Below the pieces are notes generated by a model, which searched no databases, was not told the origin of the DNA, and saw nothing but the letters and a program-made list of their open reading frames with translations. Position numbers and translations under genes: made by a program. From Parcubacteria group bacterium Greene1014_15 (lineage in GTDB: Bacteria > Patescibacteriota > Minisyncoccia > Phycocordibacterales > VMGT01), in NCBI GenBank assembly GCA_007376725.1, contig VMGT01000013.1, positions 1 through 36,497 of the forward strand: a stretch of DNA of 36,497 nt. Reading direction: 5' to 3'. Shown here in pieces: positions 27,367-36,494 of this stretch (within the stretch, counting starts at the first letter, position 1; every line of letters starts with the position of its first letter).

Positions 27367-28065
27367 ATGAAAATACAAGGAGTGCTTTCCGTAGAGGGCA
27401 TCAACCTGCACGTGCAGATTGATGCGGGAGATGAAGCAAAAGATGTGTTCGTTACGAATCTGCCGCCGCACGCTCTCGTGTTTACACGCGAACGTTTGCG
27501 AATCGAGGCGCTTGGTTTCTCGCAAGAGATTGTTGACACGCTTTTGCGGCAGAGGATCTTTCATTTGAATGATCTCGTTAATGAATACTGGGAGTTTACT
27601 CTCGAGAATGTTCCAAGCGAGGTGCGCGCAGATGTAGAAAAAACGCTCGAACTCTTTCTTGATGCTGCACTCATACCGTTCTCGGAAGAAATCCCTGAAG
27701 GTTTAGCGGCGCCGGAAGAATTAAAGCGTAGTGTGGCAAAACTTAAGGAGCTTCAAGAGATGCTCAATAGTGGGGCGCATTCCGAATCTCTCATTACAGA
27801 GGAGATTGAGAGCGGTACTATAGAGCGCGAGACCTCTGTTTCTGTGGCAAGTAACGGCGTTCATAACGAGAGCATTTCTGTCCTCGGACTTCCTGCGGGA
27901 GTTACAAGAGAATTACAGGGCGCTTTAGGTGTCACAGCGCTTGGCGACTTTGGCACAAAACATGTTGGTCGTAGAGAACTCGCTACACTGCGCTACATGA
28001 ATGAAAAAATTCTTGCGCGCATCGAAGCAGGTCTTTTGCAGCATGGTTTGGAACTTCCTACTTGA
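27367..28065 (+). CDS. Protein with two alphaCTD-like helix-hairpin modules
   Basis: SD ggagg 8 nt before ATG 27367; modules LRIEALGFSQEIVDTLLRQRIFHLNDLVNEY... and ISVLGLPAGVTRELQGALGVTALGDFGTKHVGRRELATLRYMNEKILARIEAGLLQHGLEL. Confidence 0.65.
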   Translation: MKIQGVLSVEGINLHVQIDAGDEAKDVFVTNLPPHALVFTRERLRIEALGFSQEIVDTLLRQRIFHLNDLVNEYWEFTLENVPSEVRADVEKTLELFLDAALIPFSEEIPEGLAAPEELKRSVAKLKELQEMLNSGAHSESLITEEIESGTIERETSVSVASNGVHNESISVLGLPAGVTRELQGALGVTALGDFGTKHVGRRELATLRYMNEKILARIEAGLLQHGLELPT

Positions 28066-28076
28066 GGTTTGAGTTC

Positions 28077-28877
28077 ATGAGAAACAAAGAACAAGCACTT
28101 GCTACAAAATATCTCCAAAAGGATGCGGGCAGCGACGGGCGGAATTTGCACAACGCGCAAGCGCTTGCACAGTTACAGAAAAAAATTGGTATTGCATTCC
28201 GTAACCCCGCTCTGCTCTCGGAAGCGTTGACGCATCGCTCATTTCTTAATGAAGTGCCGAAAGAGAAGCGCGAGCGATTCGCGCATAACGAAAGACTTGA
28301 GTTTCTCGGAGACGCGGTACTTGAACTTGCGGTAACCGATAAGCTCTATCGCATGTTTCCGGGAGTGCCCGAAGGTAAGCTCACGGACTATCGCTCCGCT
28401 CTTGTCAATATGACCTCTCTTGCCGAAACTGCGGACAAGCTCGGTTTGAACGACTTTTTACTTCTCTCTCAAGGAGAAGTTAAAGGTCCCGACCGCGCTC
28501 GCGAGCGCATTCTGGAGAACGCGTTTGAGGCGCTTGTCGGCGCGATCTATATCGATCGAGGGTTTGGTGTCGCGACACTGTTTCTCGATGATGTATTGTT
28601 CGTGAAGATTGATACGATCATAGCAGGACGACAGTATCTCAATCCAAAAAGTCATTTTCAGGAGATAGTGCAGGAGCGCGAAAAAGTTACTCCTCATTAT
28701 GAGACGCTCAAAGAAACAGGAACAGATCATGAAAAAGTTTTTCGTATCGGCGTGTTTTTTGGAGAACGATTAGTGGCGGAGGGTGACGGCAAGAGCAAAC
28801 AGGAAGCCGAGCAAGATGCTGCCCGGAAAGCTCTCGAAAAAGAGTACGGTATCGTTCTCAAAAATAGTTCTTTGTAA
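28077..28877 (+). CDS. rnc: Ribonuclease III
   Basis: NERLEFLGDAVLEL signature, ILENAFEALVGAIYID, C-terminal dsRBD (GDGKSKQEAEQDAARKALE). Confidence 0.96.
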   Translation: MRNKEQALATKYLQKDAGSDGRNLHNAQALAQLQKKIGIAFRNPALLSEALTHRSFLNEVPKEKRERFAHNERLEFLGDAVLELAVTDKLYRMFPGVPEGKLTDYRSALVNMTSLAETADKLGLNDFLLLSQGEVKGPDRARERILENAFEALVGAIYIDRGFGVATLFLDDVLFVKIDTIIAGRQYLNPKSHFQEIVQEREKVTPHYETLKETGTDHEKVFRIGVFFGERLVAEGDGKSKQEAEQDAARKALEKEYGIVLKNSSL

Positions 28878-28886
28878 TGAGAATGG

Positions 28887-29636
28887 ATGGGACACATGCC
28901 GGAAATCATCGTTGATCGGTATGGTGAAAAGATTGCAATAGCTGTGTCGGAACAAAAACTCGAACGGTTTGAGCTTAATCATGGCGATGGCAGTCTTGCA
29001 AGAATGTTTCAACTTCTTGCTGATCGTCGTCATAGTCTTGCCGATGTTGCTCGACATTTCGGTCTTTCTCGCGAGAGAGTACGACAGATATATCATGACA
29101 ATCTTGAGCCGTATTTTGATGAAGGTGGAGGGGAGCGTCATGTTCTGTATTCTGCTCTTCGGGTTCACGGAAAATTCCCAGACTATGTATTGCGTGTCTG
29201 GAGAGTTGCGAGAAAACAGGGTATTCGAGTTGAACACATCAATTATCAGGATACTGAAGGAAGGGTGTGGATGACCGATCATAACGCTCTGCAACTAAAC
29301 GGTACATTTTGCCAGGTGCGTTTCGGGGCAAATATCAGGAATCCCAGCGGGAAAAAAAGCGGTTTCTGGACAATGGTGAACGTACCGGTTGATGAGATCG
29401 AAAAGTTTGATTTTCATGTGTTCGTTGTCCAAGTTCCCGACATTCCAGAAAAATTTTTCATTGTTCCTTCCAAAATGCTTGCAACGATACCGCGACACAA
29501 CTCTGTAACAAAAGATAGAGCGTTGCGGGAAGTATACCTGCCACTCGGAAAGTGGTACGAATACTCGCAAGACTGGAAATTTCCCTGGAATAAGTACGAA
29601 AACGCCTGGCATCTGTTAAAGGAAAAGAAAGAGTGA
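28887..29636 (+). CDS. Sigma-region-4-like HTH fused to an uncharacterised C-terminal domain (nuclease-like?)
   Basis: HSLADVARHFGLSRERVRQIYHDNLEPYF matches the sigma-70 r4 HTH signature; C-terminal FDFHVFVVQVPDIPEKFFIVPSKMLATIP. Confidence 0.65.
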   Translation: MGHMPEIIVDRYGEKIAIAVSEQKLERFELNHGDGSLARMFQLLADRRHSLADVARHFGLSRERVRQIYHDNLEPYFDEGGGERHVLYSALRVHGKFPDYVLRVWRVARKQGIRVEHINYQDTEGRVWMTDHNALQLNGTFCQVRFGANIRNPSGKKSGFWTMVNVPVDEIEKFDFHVFVVQVPDIPEKFFIVPSKMLATIPRHNSVTKDRALREVYLPLGKWYEYSQDWKFPWNKYENAWHLLKEKKE

Positions 29637-29661
29637 TCATTTCATAGACTGTGAATTACGA

Positions 29662-29690
29662 AACTCCCGCACACACCTGCTGCGGGAGTT
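29662..29690 (+). terminator. Rho-independent terminator
   Basis: aactcccgca-cacacctgc-tgcgggagtt followed by tttt. Confidence 0.9.
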
Positions 29691-29802
29691 TTTTCATACA
29701 TCACAAAACCGCTTCAAGATTGAAGCTTCTGTCTTTCACACAATGTACACAACAAAAAACACAAATAACGAAAACAAAAACATCAGATTACTTTCGGGAT
29801 GG

Positions 29803-29894
29803 GAAATGGGGTCAAATGGGCAGGATGCAGAAATGGGGTCAATCAGAAATGGAAAGAAATGGAAAGAAAAAAGAAATGGGGTCAGCCACCATTT
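29803..29894. repeat. RAYT-associated left-end repeats (gaaatggggtca x3; last extended to aaatggggtcagccaccattt)
   Basis: Copies at 29803-29814, 29830-29841 and 29873-29884; 21-nt end at 29874-29894. Confidence 0.85.
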
Positions 29895-29920
29895 CTCAAT
29901 TTCTATGATATTATAACTCC

Positions 29921-30598
29921 ATGCCACGCATCGCACGCACCGACATTGCTGATACTGTGTACCACGTTCTGAACCGTGCCAACGCACGGGCACAGATTTT
30001 TGATTCGAAGAAAGATTACGATCTCTTTGAGAACATTCTTGAAGAAGCCGTTGAACGTTTCAGTATGCGCCTTCTTGCGTACTGCCTCATGCCGAATCAC
30101 TGGCACCTAGTGCTCTACCCGCGTGCCGATAACGACCTCTCACGATGCATGACATGGCTCACGAATACGCATACCAGGCGCTGGCACGTGATGAAACAGA
30201 CGGTGGGACAAGGACATCTCTACCAAGGCAGGTATAAATCATTCTTGTGCGAAACTGACTCGCATTTTGTAACCCTTGTTCGGTATGTCGAGCGCAACGC
30301 CCAAAAGGCCAATCTCGTTCAACGAGCGGAGAACTGGAGATGGTCGAGTGTGTGGCGAAGGGAGAATGGTACAGAGCGGCAGAAGAAACTCCTCTCGCAG
30401 TGGCCCGTGTCGGAGCCGCATCAGTATCTTGCACTGCTCAACGAGCCACAGACCCAGGCAGAAGAAGATGCTCTTGAGCGATCAATCACCAAAAATATTC
30501 CATTTGGCACTGAGCAGTGGCAGGGTGTTATTATCAAGAAGTATGGTCTGGAACAAACACTGCGATCAGTTGGTAGGCCAAGAAAAAATGGTGGCTGA
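29921..30598 (+). CDS. REP-associated tyrosine transposase (RAYT, Y1_Tnp/IS200-like)
   Basis: ARTDIADTVYHVLNRANARAQIF, YCLMPNHWHLVLYP (HUH), GHLYQGRYKSFLCETDSHFVTLVRYVERNAQKANLV, WRWSSV. Confidence 0.95.
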   Translation: MPRIARTDIADTVYHVLNRANARAQIFDSKKDYDLFENILEEAVERFSMRLLAYCLMPNHWHLVLYPRADNDLSRCMTWLTNTHTRRWHVMKQTVGQGHLYQGRYKSFLCETDSHFVTLVRYVERNAQKANLVQRAENWRWSSVWRRENGTERQKKLLSQWPVSEPHQYLALLNEPQTQAEEDALERSITKNIPFGTEQWQGVIIKKYGLEQTLRSVGRPRKNGG

Positions 30599-30657
30599 CC
30601 CCATTTTCCTCCATCCCCATTTTCCTCAAGAAAAAATGGTGGCTGACCCCATTTTCC
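30580..30657. repeat. RAYT right-end direct repeats (aagaaaaaatggtggctgaccccattttcc x2)
   Basis: 30580-30609 and 30628-30657 are identical 30-mers; the core is the reverse complement of 29874-29894. Confidence 0.93.
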
Positions 30658-30821
30658 CCCACCCATTTTCCCCCACGAGATTTCTCGGTAGAATCCTTGA
30701 TTGCTTCGTCGCTTTCGGCCTTACGTTTCTTTTGAATTACACCCTGTGGTGAGTATTCCCGCAGGGTGTTTCTGTTTTGTGGAACAGTAGTCGTGGACTG
30801 TGGATAAATCGCTTGCGGATG

Positions 30822-30867
30822 TGGGGCAAAGTGGAATACACTGATAACTAAGTGGGAAAAAGTGGGA
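30822..30867 (+). promoter_or_regulatory. MraZ-box-like repeats upstream of mraZ
   Basis: TGGGA-aaaag-TGGGA (30853-30867) and TGGGG-caaag-TGGAA (30822-30836), each with 5-nt spacers. Confidence 0.7.
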
Positions 30868-30886
30868 AAAAAGGGCCCACGACGAT

Positions 30887-31321
30887 ATGTTGATCGGTGA
30901 GTATATACACACGCTTGATGCGAAAAAGAGACTCTCACTTCCGGCTAAATTTCGCAAAGAGCTGGGTAAAAAGGTGGTAGTGACATACGGATTGGACAAA
31001 TGTCTGTTTGTCTATCCGGTGAAAGACTGGGAACGCGTGAGCGCTAAACTCTCGGAACTTTCAGTGGGGAAGTCAGATACCAGAGGATTCAGCAGATTTA
31101 TACTCGCAGGCGCAGTGGAAGTTGATGTGGATTCGATCGGAAGGATACTCATCCCCGACTTTTTAAAAGAGTATTCTCATCTGGCGAGCAAGGTAGTGTT
31201 CGCAGGAGTGTACAACAGGGTTGAGATCTGGAACGAAGGGGCATGGAGTGAATACAAGAAGCGGATTGGAGAGCAGGCTGACGCGCTGGCAGAAAAACTC
31301 GGTGAGGTTGGAGTGTTGTAA
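30887..31321 (+). CDS. mraZ: Transcriptional regulator MraZ
   Basis: MLIGEYIHTLDAKKRLSLPAKFRKEL...VDVDSIGRILIPDFLKEY; upstream of rsmH. Confidence 0.95.
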   Translation: MLIGEYIHTLDAKKRLSLPAKFRKELGKKVVVTYGLDKCLFVYPVKDWERVSAKLSELSVGKSDTRGFSRFILAGAVEVDVDSIGRILIPDFLKEYSHLASKVVFAGVYNRVEIWNEGAWSEYKKRIGEQADALAEKLGEVGVL

Positions 31322-31324
31322 GAT

Positions 31325-32239
31325 ATGCATGTACCAGTACTGACAGAAGAGGTTGTACACGGTTTGGATATCAAGACGGATGACGTGGTGCTCGATGGGA
31401 CGCTCGGTGGCGGAGGACATAGTCAGGCAATCTGTGCCCGGTTAGGAACGAAAGGCATGTTCATAGGAATAGACGCGGATATTGCTGCGGTAGAGAGAAC
31501 TCAAAAACTCCTTCGTGGATGCGCTTGCCAGGTCAAACTCGAACAGTCAAACTTCCGATATTTAGATAGGATCATCGGTCAACATAACGTCTCCCACGTT
31601 TCTAAGGTTTTGTTTGACCTTGGGATTAGTTCGTTTCAGATAGATGCTCCTGTGGAAGGTGAAGAAGGCAGAGGTTTTAGCTTTCAGAGAAATGAGCCGC
31701 TCGTGATGACCTTTGAACAGCAGCCGGGTGATAGATTGACCGCAGGACAGCTTTTGGCAGTTGGAGACGAAGAACAATTAACGACGATCATATCGCGATA
31801 TGGCGAGGAAAAGTATGCACGCCGTATCGCCCGTGCGATTGTCACTGATCGGGAACAAAAACCGATCGAAATGACGCAAGATCTTGTGCGTATTATTCGC
31901 GAGGCAACGCCCGCGCTGTATCATCGGGCACGATCGCACTTTGCGACAAAGACATTTCAAGCGCTTCGAATGGCAGTGAATGATGAACTGGGAGCGCTCG
32001 AAGAAGGTTTAGAAAAAGGCTTCAAAGCGCTTGCAAGCGGAGGACGAATGGCAGTGATCTCTTTTCACAGTCTCGAAGATCGGATCGTCAAAAATTTCTT
32101 TCGAGACCAGGAAAAAAGCGGTCTTGGAACGAGGATAACGAAAAAGCCAATCGTGCCATCGCAAGAAGAAGTACTGCGGAATCCTCGGTCGCGAAGCGCA
32201 AAGTTGCGCATATTTGAAAAAAATGAAGCACTACAGTGA
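31325..32239 (+). CDS. rsmH: 16S rRNA (cytosine-1402-N4)-methyltransferase
   Basis: HVPVLTEEVVHGL, VLDGTLGGGGHSQAI, FDLGISSFQID, ISFHSLEDRIVKNFF. Confidence 0.97.
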   Translation: MHVPVLTEEVVHGLDIKTDDVVLDGTLGGGGHSQAICARLGTKGMFIGIDADIAAVERTQKLLRGCACQVKLEQSNFRYLDRIIGQHNVSHVSKVLFDLGISSFQIDAPVEGEEGRGFSFQRNEPLVMTFEQQPGDRLTAGQLLAVGDEEQLTTIISRYGEEKYARRIARAIVTDREQKPIEMTQDLVRIIREATPALYHRARSHFATKTFQALRMAVNDELGALEEGLEKGFKALASGGRMAVISFHSLEDRIVKNFFRDQEKSGLGTRITKKPIVPSQEEVLRNPRSRSAKLRIFEKNEALQ

Positions 32240-32552
32240 AACAGTCCAAAATCCCGAACGAAAAGTGTTCTTTCTGCTGGCTGCAATTTTACTTTGTTTG
32301 TTTGCTGTGTATGGCTTTTTATTAAATGCGACTATTGTTCGCGTTGTTGCGCGAGAGGCGGCGATTGGGTTTATCTCCGAACTCGATGTGCAACTCGGCG
32401 AGCTTGAATTTTCATATATTTCTCTGCAGAACACTATTGATCTTAACATGGCATATAATCGAAATTTCGTAGATGCGCCGTCGCCGATTTTCATCTCGCG
32501 CGAGTCAAGCGGCCGAAGCCTTTCATTGTTGCCGAATCAAGGTGAGTTGTAA
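32223..32552 (+). CDS. ftsL: FtsL-like small bitopic division protein
   Basis: Single N-terminal TM segment and short coil, between rsmH and ftsI (synteny). Confidence 0.55.
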   Translation: MKHYSETVQNPERKVFFLLAAILLCLFAVYGFLLNATIVRVVAREAAIGFISELDVQLGELEFSYISLQNTIDLNMAYNRNFVDAPSPIFISRESSGRSLSLLPNQGEL

Positions 32553-32575
32553 TTCTGTTTTTTGTCCACGATGCA

Positions 32576-34303
32576 ATGAATCGACGAGCGATATTCCGAA
32601 TCAGAATACTATTTGCGGGGATCTTTCTTTTTGCTCTGCTCATTGTTTCGAAGCTCTATCTGGTGCAGATAGTGAATGGCGACATTCTTTCCGAGCGGGC
32701 GGAACGCCAGTATATGAATCCAAGTTACGTCACGTACAATCGTGGCGCTGTCTTTTTTGAAGACAAGGATGGTAAACCGGTTTCTGCGGCAACTCTCAAG
32801 ACGGGATTCATTGTGTATCTAAATCCCGTGCATATTGAAGATGCGCCGGCAGTGTATGAGCAACTTGCGCAGCACATTGAGATAGACAAGGAAGCATTCC
32901 TCACGAAAGCGGGAAAGAAAGATGATCCCTATGAAGAGATTGCAGTACATGTGGATAGTGAAACGGCGAACAAGATCGAGGCGCTCAAAATTCCTGGTAT
33001 TCATCTGCAGAAACAGAAGTGGCGCTTCTATCCCGGCGGATCGATGATGTCGCATGCGCTTGGTTTTGTCGGATGGGAAGGAGATGACTTGAGTGGGCGC
33101 TACGGTATCGAGCGATACTATGACGATGTTTTGAATCGCAGTGACGAGGGGGTGTATGTCAACTTTTTTGCCGAGATATTTTCAAATTTGAGCAAGGTGC
33201 TCGCAAAAAACAAAAAACGATCCGAAGGGGATATCGTGCTCTCAATCGAGCCTTCGGTGCAAAGTTTTCTTGAAAAGCAGCTTGAAGAAGTTACCATGGA
33301 GTGGCATGCTCGTGCGGCGGGCGGCATTATTATCAATCCACAAAACGGAGAAATGTACGCGATAGCCGCATATCCCGCATACGATCTAAATGCATTCGGT
33401 GAAGAAAAAAATTCTTCCATATTTGCGAATCCCCTCGTAGAGAATGTATTTGAAATGGGTTCGATCATTAAACCGCTGACGATGGCGGCAGGTCTTGATG
33501 TCGGTGCGGTGACTGCGGAAACAACCTACTATGATGCGGGGTTTGTCGAGATGAACAGCGCGCGCATTGAGAATTTTGACGGCAAAGGGCGCGGAAAAGT
33601 TGATATGCAAAAAGTGCTCAACGACTCTCTCAATACCGGCGCTGTGTTTATAGAGCAGAAAATTGGCAATGCAAAATTTTCTCAATATTTTCGCGACTAT
33701 GGACTCGGTGAAGAGACGGGTATTGATGTGCCGAATGAGACCATGGGTCTGCTTGATAACTTGGATAGCCCGCGTGACATCGAACATGCGACAGCGGCGT
33801 TTGGACAAGGTATTGCTATGACGCCGATTGGCACCGTGCGGGCGCTTTCTGCTCTTGCAAACGGCGGCAAACGTATTACACCGCATCTTGCGAAGCGGAT
33901 TGAGTACAAACTTGGCTACTCAAAGAGTATTGCATTTCCTCCGGATAAACAGGTGCTCGAACCAGAGACTTCGGAGGAGATTACTCGCATGCTCGTGCGT
34001 GTCGTTGACGAAGCGCTTCTTGAAGGGAAGGTCAAAATGGATCAGTACAGCATTGCGGCAAAAACAGGTACAGCTCAAATTGCCAAAGAGGGGGGCGGAG
34101 GCTATTATGATGATAGGTACTTGCACTCGTTCTTTGGGTACTTTCCGGCGTATAAGCCGAAGTTTTTGGTATTTTTGTATGTGATTGAACCGAAAGGGGT
34201 GCGCTATGCATCAGCAACGCTCACGCATCCGTTTATTGATATTGCAAAGTTTTTACTAAATTACTACCAAGTGCCTCCCGATCGGGGAGCTGTAGTGCCG
34301 TAG
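32576..34303 (+). CDS. ftsI: Penicillin-binding protein 3/FtsI-like transpeptidase
   Basis: EMGSIIKPLT (SxxK), SLNTGAVFIEQ (SxN), AAKTGTAQIA (KTG); dcw position. Confidence 0.92.
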   Translation: MNRRAIFRIRILFAGIFLFALLIVSKLYLVQIVNGDILSERAERQYMNPSYVTYNRGAVFFEDKDGKPVSAATLKTGFIVYLNPVHIEDAPAVYEQLAQHIEIDKEAFLTKAGKKDDPYEEIAVHVDSETANKIEALKIPGIHLQKQKWRFYPGGSMMSHALGFVGWEGDDLSGRYGIERYYDDVLNRSDEGVYVNFFAEIFSNLSKVLAKNKKRSEGDIVLSIEPSVQSFLEKQLEEVTMEWHARAAGGIIINPQNGEMYAIAAYPAYDLNAFGEEKNSSIFANPLVENVFEMGSIIKPLTMAAGLDVGAVTAETTYYDAGFVEMNSARIENFDGKGRGKVDMQKVLNDSLNTGAVFIEQKIGNAKFSQYFRDYGLGEETGIDVPNETMGLLDNLDSPRDIEHATAAFGQGIAMTPIGTVRALSALANGGKRITPHLAKRIEYKLGYSKSIAFPPDKQVLEPETSEEITRMLVRVVDEALLEGKVKMDQYSIAAKTGTAQIAKEGGGGYYDDRYLHSFFGYFPAYKPKFLVFLYVIEPKGVRYASATLTHPFIDIAKFLLNYYQVPPDRGAVVP

Positions 34304-34315
34304 TTTCTTTTAGTA

Positions 34316-35611
34316 ATGAAAAATTTTTTACGAAAAAGCGCCGCAACGCTCCTTGGCTTTCTTGCGCGCATGATCGTGCGGAAGTATCGGCCAAAGATTG
34401 TTGCCGTAACGGGAAATGTCGGCAAGACTTCAACAAAGGATGCCATATTCAGCGTTCTTGAGATCGGGCGCCATGTTCGCAAGAGCGAAAAGAGTTTTAA
34501 CAGTGATATCGGTATTCCGCTTATCATTATTGGCGCGCACAATCCTTGGTGGAATATCTCTAAATGGTTTTCGGTATTTTGCCAAGCAATTTCTCTTCTT
34601 GTATTGAAACACGAATATCCGGTTTGGCTTGTGCTCGAAGTCGGCGCAGATCGCCCCGGAGATATTAAGCGTGTGACATCGTGGCTTCGGCCGAACATTG
34701 TCGTTATCACGCGGCTCGCTGATGTGCCAGTGCATGTTGAATACTTTAACTCGCGCGATGATCTTATAGCTGAAAAGCAGCGCCTCGTGCGTGCATTAGA
34801 GGAAAACGGGTTGCTCATTGTGAACCGTGATGACCCGGATGTGTATGCGATGCGCAAGCTCTTTTCGGGGCAGGTTATTTCATATGGTTTTAGCGAAGGG
34901 TCTTCGGTGCAAGCAGACTATTGCAAAGCAATGCTTGACGAAAATGGCAAGCCGCTTGGCGTGAAATTCAAAGTGGCGTATGACAATCACACGATTGAAG
35001 TGAAATTGCATGGAACGCTTGGATTTGGTCAAGCGTATGCCGCGCTTCCCGCGCTTACCGTTGGCGCCGCGAGCAATATCAAAGTCGAGGATATGCTCGA
35101 CGCGCTTTCTAGGTTTGTCTCTCCTCCTGGACGTATGAGATTGCTTGATGGCGTTAAAAAGACGCTTATCATTGACGACTCTTGCAACTCATCGCCTATA
35201 GCAATGGAAAATGCTCTTGCGGCACTTGCTGAACTTCCATGCATGGGACGGAAAATTTGTATACTTGGCGATATGCTCGAACTCGGAAAATATTCTGCGG
35301 AAGAGCATAAACGCGTTGGCGCTCGCGTTGCTAAAATCGCTGATATATTACATACGGTTGGTCTGCGCGCGCGGGGAATAGCGCAAGGCGCGCTCAATAA
35401 CGGCATGAGTGAAAAAGTGATTATGCAATACGATGATGCGCGCGTTGCGGGGAAGGAACTTGAACTCGCGTTGCTCGAAGGAGACATCATACTCATAAAA
35501 GGTTCTCAAGCTCTGCGCATGGAGCGTGCGGTAGAAGAAATAATGGCGCACCCTGAAAAAAAAGAGGAACTTCTTGTGCGGCAGAATCCCGAATGGCTTA
35601 CTAAAGCATGA
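34316..35611 (+). CDS. murF: UDP-N-acetylmuramoyl-tripeptide-D-alanyl-D-alanine ligase-like Mur ligase
   Basis: VAVTGNVGKTSTKDAIFSVL, DDSCNSSPIAMENALAAL, LGDMLELGKYSAEEHKRVG, LIKGSQALRMERAVEEI. Confidence 0.92.
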   Translation: MKNFLRKSAATLLGFLARMIVRKYRPKIVAVTGNVGKTSTKDAIFSVLEIGRHVRKSEKSFNSDIGIPLIIIGAHNPWWNISKWFSVFCQAISLLVLKHEYPVWLVLEVGADRPGDIKRVTSWLRPNIVVITRLADVPVHVEYFNSRDDLIAEKQRLVRALEENGLLIVNRDDPDVYAMRKLFSGQVISYGFSEGSSVQADYCKAMLDENGKPLGVKFKVAYDNHTIEVKLHGTLGFGQAYAALPALTVGAASNIKVEDMLDALSRFVSPPGRMRLLDGVKKTLIIDDSCNSSPIAMENALAALAELPCMGRKICILGDMLELGKYSAEEHKRVGARVAKIADILHTVGLRARGIAQGALNNGMSEKVIMQYDDARVAGKELELALLEGDIILIKGSQALRMERAVEEIMAHPEKKEELLVRQNPEWLTKA

Positions 35612-35660
35612 TGTCTGTCTTGAAAATTTTGTACAATGGCGTAGTGTAAAAATGACTTAC

Positions 35661-35735
35661 GGCCCTATCGTCTAACGGTTAGGACAAGGCCTTCTCAAGG
35701 CTTAAATCAGAGTTCGATTCTCTGTAGGGTCACCA
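35661..35735 (+). tRNA. tRNA-Glu (anticodon CTC), CCA encoded
   Basis: ggccctatcgtctaacggttaggacaaggccttCTCaaggcttaaatcagagttcgattctctgtagggtcacca folds as a cloverleaf; tRNA-Glu-like D arm. Confidence 0.93.
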
Positions 35736-35861
35736 CATGTGATTTTTGCTAGCGCAAGTGGAACTTTGCGTTTAAGAATATGGATGATTTCGGTGTTCCA
35801 CTACTTTGTTGTGATAAAGCACGTCTTTGCTTACGTATGCTCTTGAGTATAGACTGAATAC

Positions 35862-36494
35862 ATGAAATCTCCCGAGCAAGCACAAGGTCAAGAAAATGAT
35901 TTCGAGGGTTTCAAGAACTGGCTGCGGAAGGATTATGATAATCAGCTCAGCCAATTAGGGCTAACGATCGAAGATATCCGCGGAAAGCGAATATTGGAGA
36001 TCGGTGCATATGACAGACGCTTTGCTGCTGCGTGTCAACTTTTCGGCGTCACCGAGGACGTATATTCTGTCGAACCCTCTCTTGATGGGAGTGTTAAAGA
36101 AGGATATGCCGAACAGCATGATGCCATGGAAATTGTCGATAAACTTCCTGCCGAAATCCGGGAAAAGATCGATCAAAAAACATTAATTACCGATGCTGAA
36201 CATATTCCGCTCGAAGATCAAGCGGTCGATATTGTGCTCGGCCGTAGGGTCCCGTGGTTTGGTGTAGAGCAACTTACCGATCGTATTAAAGAAGGTCTTC
36301 GAATTGCATCAGAAGTTCGGCTTTATCCCGTGACGCAAGAGATGGAAGTGGAATTCACCCAGGCCTTGAGTGCAATTAAGCGCGACATTCCAGGTGTCGA
36401 GGTTGAGTATTGCACGACGACAGACGTTGAGGTGCCGACAGAAGATGGTTCGACCCACGTGATTGAAAAGGTGGCTATCGTGCACTGCATTTAA
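35862..36494 (+). CDS. Putative SAM-dependent methyltransferase-like protein
   Basis: IRGKRILEIGAYDRRFAAAC (motif I-like), ITDAEHIPLEDQAVDIVLGRR. Confidence 0.6.
   Translation: MKSPEQAQGQENDFEGFKNWLRKDYDNQLSQLGLTIEDIRGKRILEIGAYDRRFAAACQLFGVTEDVYSVEPSLDGSVKEGYAEQHDAMEIVDKLPAEIREKIDQKTLITDAEHIPLEDQAVDIVLGRRVPWFGVEQLTDRIKEGLRIASEVRLYPVTQEMEVEFTQALSAIKRDIPGVEVEYCTTTDVEVPTEDGSTHVIEKVAIVHCI

Noticed and set aside
29651-29908. Plus-strand 85-aa ORF and antisense counterpart
   Set aside because: Overlaps a terminator and the RAYT left-end repeats; not credible coding.
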